Position numbers and translations under genes: made by a program. DNA of 64,000 bases from Trichobilharzia regenti. Its lineage: Eukaryota > Platyhelminthes > Trematoda > Strigeidida > Schistosomatidae. How positions within the stretch are numbered: position 1 is the stretch's first letter; every line of letters starts with the position of its first letter. Positions 59,901 to 64,000 of this stretch are shown here, piece by piece. The notes below the pieces were generated by a model. The model was not told where the DNA came from. It made no database searches and saw only the letters and a program-made list of their open reading frames with translations. The stretch is from assembly GCA_944472135.2 (NCBI GenBank), contig OX235265.1, forward strand, positions 92,908,984 through 92,972,983, read 5' to 3'.

Positions 59901-62655
59901 GAGCAGTATAATCAAAGGATATTGTGTTCCACAGTTCACTGCGTCCTACACTTCACAGCTGCGGCACATCCTGTACATCAGGCAATATCAATCCAATCAA
60001 TCGCACATAACATACACGACCAGAGATAGTGTTTTCTACATGAAATAATAAACAATAAAAAAGAATCTTAAAAACAACGATCTACTATCACGTTGGTTTA
60101 TCTCTCAATCTCTTTATCTACAAATGGATCAAATGGATTATCAGAAGAAGAAAAAAGTGAAACATTTTACCTCAACAAGAGCTCGAACAAACGTATCGCA
60201 CAAATGACCTTCAGACACAAGCGCTTCAACCTCTTGAAGTCGATGATATGCTTTCTCGGCTAAATCATCGACTAGTGAACGACTTTCATCTGTATCATCT
60301 AAGTACAAAATAAAGTACAGTAAAAAAATATCAGTATACTTTGAATAATGACGCATATTTCAACCAATAAGATATTTCCAGTGATACTGTAACGACAGAA
60401 AACAAGGGCCAGGAAACAGATCGTTCATTTACGAAATCAATACATATTTATAGATTTTCATGTACATTATTATAGATTATTGTAAGCAAACAAACAGTCT
60501 TCTGATTGGTGGTTTCTCTAAAATTTAACCTTTCATCTCTATGTGGCTGTTTCCTGAATGTCAGATCATCTATATGTTAACTGTATCCGCTTACGCACAT
60601 TCTGCTGTGATTGGTTGTTGAATAAGTCTTTGTTCTTATTTTTCTCATGACTAATATTGGGGACGTAAACGTTGACGTAAATTACTGTCTATCGACTTGG
60701 CTAGCAGCCAGGTTTCACCATAATATAATAATGTTATAAAGTGTGGACCCCTACGAAAGCCTTATTTGAATCTCCCATTTTTTTCAGCACTTACTGACAA
60801 AAGATATCTACAACCTTTGAGAAAGCTTTGTTCTATTGGTCACATGGCTTCAACATGGACTGACACCAGTTAGAGAACCATTAGAAAACCAGCCACAGGG
60901 AGTACTGGACAGCTGTTTCGTCAGCCTAACTCGGGACTCTCCATCAGTACGGACCCACCGAGGTGAGAACTCAGGGTGACAAAGCGAGCTCGTAGACCAC
61001 CACCAAGCTGCTGGAACCCTATCCCATGGCCCATGAATTCCAACTCCTGACATTCACGACAAAGCGCGACCACTAGCCACGTCGGAAGTGGAAACAAATA
61101 CTCCCTGATGACATTGCCTTGTGGTTCTCTAATGCACGGATGAAATCTATTGCCAGAAGTTATGTATACTGGCAAATTATGGATGTTGATACAAGACACG
61201 TCGTTAACCACTGTCAAGGACGCAGCCAGAAATCCGCGCTGTGAACCAGTGCGATCATGGCGCCCACCCCAACCATGATTCTGACTACATGTGGATTTTT
61301 CTGCTCCGAAAGATGATGCCTACTACTTAGTTCTGATAGACGCCTATTCAAAATGGCCTGACGTAATACCGGTTACCCAACTTTTCTGCAGTCGAATAAT
61401 AGCACCTCTAGGAAAAATCTGCGCATGCCACGGTATATCAGGATGCACTGCATCTGACAACTGTAGTTCATTCGCCACACAAGTGTCCCCGGAATTCTGC
61501 CAGAGGAACGGCATACAACACGTGTGGACGCCACAGGACATGACTAACTGGTTTCCACGCAGAACTTTGCACAGATTTGCAGCAGTTCCAGTTGCCTCTT
61601 TCCCTCCATGTAATACACAAAGCAAGTGAAAAGAGAATCTAGCACCAAACGCCTAACCTCAATATTACTCACCCTATTAAATCTACCACCTACCAAGGAA
61701 GACAGAACGCAGACACCTATGATCAAAGACAGCTAGCCAGCCTTTTCGTGTTTCCCACTTTCAATGGTCAGGTCTCACTCACAGCCATAAAGGATGAGGA
61801 TGGATCGGACTGCTGGGCAGTACACACGCCAACCCGATACGACGTTTACTAAGCCAGAGATGGCGTAAGTTCTCAGACATACGCCAAACGAACCTTCTGT
61901 ATCTGTCCTGAGATTTTGTCAACGATCAACCCACTGGCGTTGACTGATGCAAATTCTCAAATAAGTGAAGTGGTCGGTAATCAGCTCATCAACCAATTAA
62001 CTCCCTATCTTTATGCTAGGAGTGAGTCAATGTAGTCCGGTCCAGTTCTGTAGCGTCATACCATGTTACATTTCACAGAAGCAAATCACATGCCAAAAAC
62101 ATTCAAAGATTGCTGCTTGTCAAGGTGTTCACAAGACTCTGCATTTCATCAGTCAGCGTCTTCACTTAGGAGGACAATATCATCTGCATATTCTAAGTTA
62201 ATGAGATTATTTCCTGGTAGTAACAAGTCAATCCCTGAGTCGCTGAAGTCAATCATTTACGGTTCAATCAATTTGTGCAATATCTATGATGAAATGAAAA
62301 AGAGATGAGGACAGCGGGCATCCCTAACGGACACCAATGGTTGTCATCACTTTAGATGACAGCTCTCAATGAGCTCTTACACAGCTGTATTAGGTCGAGA
62401 ATAAATATATATATATATAGAGAGAGAGAGATTCAGTGAGCCATGCAATACATTACTCACTTATTCACGACAAAAAAGGGACATGTGATGCACTTCCCGA
62501 AACTTACCAGATGAAGCCAATGAATGGACTTGTTTTAGCCACAGACCGTAAAAACTATAACCTTCATAGAGTCGTTGTAGGCGCTGAATATGTGCTAACT
62601 CTGGCTCTCTTATCAAGGTTGCATAACTGGCTGCATATCTATTTTTTTGGACAAA
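47752..62655 (-). CDS. TAF1A: TAF1A-like subunit of RNA polymerase I factor SL1/TIF-IB (partial)
   Basis: TAF1A is a TBP-associated factor of the selectivity complex that recruits RNA polymerase I to rDNA promoters in the nucleolus. Exons seen: 62508-62655, 60171-60298, 58686-59172 and 47752-47992. The first three join in phase. Matches to the vertebrate family pattern: [16 protein letters not shown], a 'FVRALVEILKYF' helix followed by [18 protein letters not shown] (family: [20 protein letters not shown]), and in the last exon [16 protein letters not shown] (family: W-x-x-RK-x-WW-x-x-HFS). The junction between 58686 and 47992 is out of phase, so at least one exon of length 3n+1 in between is missing from my model. 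The 5' exons lie beyond 62655, possibly outside the window. Very divergent; identification rests on these blocks. Confidence 0.68.
48190..50134 (-). mobile_element. CR1-like LINE, RT to 3' end, split by an RTE insertion
   Basis: Minus strand 50134 to about 49832 encodes [20 protein letters not shown] and [13 protein letters not shown] (RT catalytic YADD). After the RTE insert it continues [45 protein letters not shown] and [19 protein letters not shown]. The 3' UTR ends near 48190 with GGAATAAAG-type signal and TTATTATT repeats. Confidence 0.8.
49184..49831 (+). mobile_element. 5'-truncated RTE-like LINE nested in the CR1 copy
   Basis: Encodes [50 protein letters not shown] and [20 protein letters not shown], ending ...EALCSSRN plus TAATAATAA. 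One frame change near 49550. The CR1 frame is contiguous on both sides. Confidence 0.82.
50420..50825 (-). mobile_element. Penelope-like GIY-YIG endonuclease fragment
   Basis: Minus-strand [18 protein letters not shown] (endonuclease core), then [21 protein letters not shown] sequence and a C-terminal scrap. CAGATCTTCTTCAGGCTTTACTC-type terminal sequence at about 50760-50780 is shared with 28044-28330. Confidence 0.7.
50880..51210 (+). mobile_element. RTE-like LINE scrap (C-terminus)
   Basis: [21 protein letters not shown] and [18 protein letters not shown] correspond to the RTE C-terminus ([19 protein letters not shown]...). The start (CCTCCCTCTTTACCCGGGC) resembles sequence upstream of the RTE endonuclease at 10370. 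Confidence 0.65.
51391..51540. repeat. SINE-A 3' ends in a hairpin
   Basis: Arms TTTGACCACGGATCGATATCAG... (51391) and ...GATATCAATCCGTGGTCAAA (to 51540) enclose CTAGGCTGATGGAACAGCTG; an inverted pair of the SINE-A tail without the tRNA head. Confidence 0.75.
51541..52212. other. unassigned intron sequence
   Basis: No gene. About 52137-52196 is an inverted match of about 45218-45280 (TTGATTGGACACTA...ATGATGTGTCTA), an unclassified repeat. Confidence 0.4.
52213..52640 (+). mobile_element. SINE-C scrap joined to a second RTE/LINE family C-terminus
   Basis: 52213-52275 is the SINE-C A-box region. 52280-52640 encodes [42 protein letters not shown] and [15 protein letters not shown], a C-terminal LINE signature different from both SR2-like and Perere-3-like copies here. 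Confidence 0.65.
53040..53900 (-). mobile_element. SR3/Perere-3-like LINE, 5' region and endonuclease start
   Basis: Minus strand: [38 protein letters not shown], then [26 protein letters not shown] of the endonuclease. The endonuclease breaks off at the BamHI-like GGATCC site region (53051). Parallel to the plus-strand copy starting at 54405. Confidence 0.72.
54000..54404 (-). mobile_element. SR3/Perere-3-like LINE, 3' end
   Basis: TCTG tail at about 54018-54033, 3' UTR and the C-terminal coding scrap, near identical to 32310-32690. Confidence 0.82.
54405..57360 (+). mobile_element. SR3/Perere-3-like LINE (5' region, endonuclease, linker) with a nested Perere-3
   Basis: Outer copy: 54405-55183 (5' region; endonuclease [50 protein letters not shown]) resumes at 56315-57360 ([66 protein letters not shown], then the linker). 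Together they form one endonuclease domain with all catalytic blocks, split by the insertion and by a frameshift at about 56600. RT of the outer copy is missing after 57360. Confidence 0.8.
55184..56305 (+). mobile_element. 5'-truncated Perere-3 nested inside the endonuclease
   Basis: Starts at [15 protein letters not shown] (RT), includes [17 protein letters not shown] and [15 protein letters not shown], and ends with CAGACAGACAGACAGACAG. A 2-base frame break at 55271 and an insertion near 55667 disrupt it. Very similar to 30840-31935. Confidence 0.85.
57400..57855. other. unassigned intron sequence
   Basis: AT-rich, no coding or repeat signature recognised. Confidence 0.4.
57856..58620 (-). 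mobile_element. Penelope-derived element with long inverted ends and a GIY-YIG domain
   Basis: About 130-bp inverted repeats (57859-57990 and about 58490-58618; GTGTTCTCTGAACTGGTTGG and complement, CAATATTTAGCATAAAGTG and complement) enclose a minus-strand endonuclease fragment: [36 protein letters not shown]. CxxC precedes the YIG as in Penelope-like endonucleases. Total about 760 bp, non-autonomous. Confidence 0.72.
58686..59172 (-). CDS. TAF1A: TAF1A exon (conserved helical repeat plus low-complexity insert)
   Basis: Acceptor AACTAATAG; phase 0 in, phase 1 out at donor GTTAGT. Encodes [40 protein letters not shown], then a Ser/Asn-rich insert ([14 protein letters not shown]) and [20 protein letters not shown], ending [13 protein letters not shown]. 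Confidence 0.75.
59285..59535 (-). repeat. SINE-B copy
   Basis: Minus strand GCGTCGACTGAGAAGCAGTTATG...GGGTTCGATCCTCAG (B box); body with TACCAGTAGAC...TTTACCAGT as in 44405. Confidence 0.7.
59590..59890 (+). mobile_element. RTE-like LINE scrap (C-terminus)
   Basis: [31 protein letters not shown] and [13 protein letters not shown] align with the RTE C-terminus ([22 protein letters not shown]). Heavily decayed. Confidence 0.6.
60171..60298 (-). CDS. TAF1A: TAF1A exon
   Basis: Acceptor TTGTACTTAG, donor GTAAAA; phase 1 in, phase 0 out. Encodes [20 protein letters not shown] and [15 protein letters not shown]. Confidence 0.72.
60388..60722 (-). mobile_element. solo LTR, target duplication ATAC/ATAT
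   Basis: TGTAACGACAG...TTTCACCATA with ATAC before (60384-60387) and ATAT after (60723-60726). Lies in a TAF1A intron. Confidence 0.75.
60855..61090 (-). repeat. SINE-A copy
   Basis: Tail CTGACACCAGTTAGAGAACC (plus view), tRNA-like head with CCAGCAGCTTGGTGGTGG-type A box on the minus strand and a degraded B box; upstream GCGCTTTGTCGTGAATGTC matches the SINE-A leader at 35397. Confidence 0.7.
61230..61560 (+). pseudogene. Ty3/gypsy integrase core fragment
   Basis: [36 protein letters not shown] region (first catalytic Asp), [17 protein letters not shown] (second Asp; usual S-D-N-G) and [13 protein letters not shown], then it runs into Perere-3 tail ([11 protein letters not shown]). The glutamate region is lost. 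Confidence 0.8.
61561..62350 (-). mobile_element. degraded SR3/Perere-3-like LINE fused to integrase
   Basis: Minus strand from about 62350: SGVR-like, [22 protein letters not shown], to the tail at about 61560. Colinear with 40200-40985 in inverse orientation. Confidence 0.75.
62405..62431. repeat. (AT)n(AG)n microsatellite
   Basis: AT run then AG run. Confidence 0.9.
62508..62655 (-). CDS. TAF1A: TAF1A exon (most upstream one seen)
   Basis: Acceptor TGTTTCTTCCAG at 62656-62667, donor GTAAGT; phase 0 in, phase 1 out. Encodes [20 protein letters not shown] and [20 protein letters not shown]. Confidence 0.75.
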
Positions 62656-62949
62656 CTGGAAGAAACAGAGATTTACATTATTAAAATAAACGCTTGGGAA
62701 AATTGAATATTGAAGATGTGTAAACAAGTATATATGTCAATTAAATTAATAATCCCTATTCAGACATAAAAACAAGTAATTCCGCGAAGAAAATTCCCTT
62801 TTCCATGATTTCATTCTCATAGTTGTACAGCATACATGAATTACAATAGGCAATAACAATCAGTTTTCTTGTATGCGTCGTCGAAGTTTGAAACTGAGTG
62901 GAAATACTAGTGCGATAATATTGGTGTATAGGATTATGAGATATTGTTA

Positions 62950-64000
62950 TTATTATTTCCTTTAATTTCCAGAGGAACATAGGGTTTCAGCCGCGCATCT
63001 CCATTGCGTTCGGTTCTCTGCTAGAGTTCTCACCTGGTTCCAAGTCTGCCCACGTGTTTTCATCTCCTCTTCACATGATCTCCTCTACTCCATGTCACCC
63101 TCACACTGACGACCAACTCGCCGCTTTCCATTCGGCCGGGTTCCACTCGAGCAATGGCTTGTCTAGTGATGTCACTTGATGGTTTCCTCTGAGTATGGCC
63201 AATCCAATCAATCTCCATTTCTTCCTGCTTATTTGTTGCACAATCGGTTCCTGCTGGGTCGGTTCGCTCCCAGAGATGCCTGTTGCTGATCTTTTCTGGC
63301 TCGCCATCTGATCTTGAGTAGTAGCAAAGACAGCTGTTGATAAAGGTCTGTAGTTTGTTTGAGATGCTCTTTATGACGCGCCAAGTCTCTGATCCACCCG
63401 TATAGTAGCACTGACTTCACATTGGAGTTGAAAATCCAGGTTTTATTTGCATTTTCATACTGAGTGCTGTTGATCTCCTTCACACAGACTTGAGAGTAGT
63501 GAAAGCTTGTCTTGCTTTTCCGATTCTTGCTTTGATATCCTTGTCAGTTCCGTCCGCCTGTAGTTGAAACGATGCTTCCCAGGTAGGTAAAGGGGGTTGT
63601 TTCTTTCAGGTTCATCCCATTTATGCTGGTTGATTGTTGTCTATTGTTATTGTTGCTGTTGGTTGTGTTGGCCAGGAATCTTTATCACCACATCTGTTTT
63701 CCCTATGTTCACCTGAAGTCCTATTTTTGATGCTTCTTCCTCTATCGCCAACTTGTTGCTTTTCACTTGCATATCTTCCAGTTTGTGGGAAATCAGACAT
63801 ATATCATCGGCGAAGTCCAGATCCTTCAAGTATTTCATGAGGGTCCATTTTATGCCTGTTTCCTCGAAGCCAGCTGTCTTTCGCATTATCCAGTCTACTG
63901 CAATCAGGAAAATCATTGGCGATAGTAGGCAGCCAGCCAGATGATCTTACTCCTGTCCTCATTTCGAAGGATTCAATAAGTTTCCCGTTGTGGATTACTT
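62950..64000 (-). mobile_element. RTE-like LINE, RT to 3' end, running off the window
   Basis: Minus strand from 64000: VIHNGKLIESFEMRTGV, then LKDLDFADDICLISHKLEDMQ (FADD catalytic box), [30 protein letters not shown] and KKWRLIGLAILRG, ending CCTATGTTCCTCTGGAAATT plus TAATAATA at about 62950. Frameshifted. Closest relatives: 46255-47080 and 49184-49831. Confidence 0.82.

Overview
This is a gene-poor, AT-rich eukaryotic window that looks like a blood fluke genome (Schistosoma or a close relative). Four things point there. The mobile elements match the known schistosome set: SR2-like RTE, SR3/Perere-3-like and CR1-like LINEs, Penelope-like elements with GIY-YIG endonucleases, BEL/Pao and Ty3/gypsy remnants, and tRNA-derived SINEs. 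Introns of only 37-50 bp sit beside introns of several kb. Elements are heavily nested. There is no operon-like or prokaryotic coding. The element family names are recognised from domain sequence, not from a database search.

Three host loci can be read through the repeats. (1) At 1378-5890 (+) are the last two exons of an SLC26-type anion transporter, which encode the end of the STAS domain. (2) At 25112-44302 (+) there are exons for TSR3 (18S rRNA aminocarboxypropyltransferase), then an acidic linker, then METTL6 (tRNA m3C methyltransferase). All nine inferred exons are phase-compatible and give one 590-codon reading frame, so this may be a fused TSR3-METTL6 gene. (3) At 47752-62655 (-) are exons of a divergent TAF1A-like subunit of the RNA polymerase I factor SL1/TIF-IB, convergent with METTL6. 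Two of the predicted products (TSR3 and TAF1A) act in rRNA production and METTL6 acts on tRNA, so the neighbourhood has an RNA/ribosome-biogenesis flavour. That link is an inference.

Layout. 0-7 kb: Penelope fragment, SLC26 exons, and a Ty3/gypsy LTR element plus solo LTRs and SINEs in the intron. 7-24 kb: a remarkable fold-back locus. Two arms of 5,228 bp (7992-13219 and 15054-20281) form a near-perfect inverted repeat around a 1.83-kb spacer. Each arm carries the 5' half of an RTE LINE and part of a BEL/Pao gag. The intact nested order (BEL inside RTE, with a 5-bp target duplication) is preserved only across the spacer and right arm. A second inverted duplication is centred near 20839, and a third partial copy of the arm lies at 22415-23181; the outer edges of all copies fall in (AT)n tracts. 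24-44 kb: TSR3/METTL6 exons separated by a 673-bp fold-back element, CR1, Penelope and Perere-3 insertions (one Perere-3 RT frame is still open over 533 codons), a SINE pair in hairpin orientation, and a 446-bp near-perfect hairpin. 44-64 kb: TAF1A introns filled with solo LTRs, nested LINEs (RTE in CR1, Perere-3 in Perere-3), an inverted-repeat Penelope derivative, and a composite gypsy-integrase/Perere-3 segment that also occurs inverted at 40-41 kb.

No rRNA genes, functional tRNA genes, CRISPR arrays or viral genes were seen.
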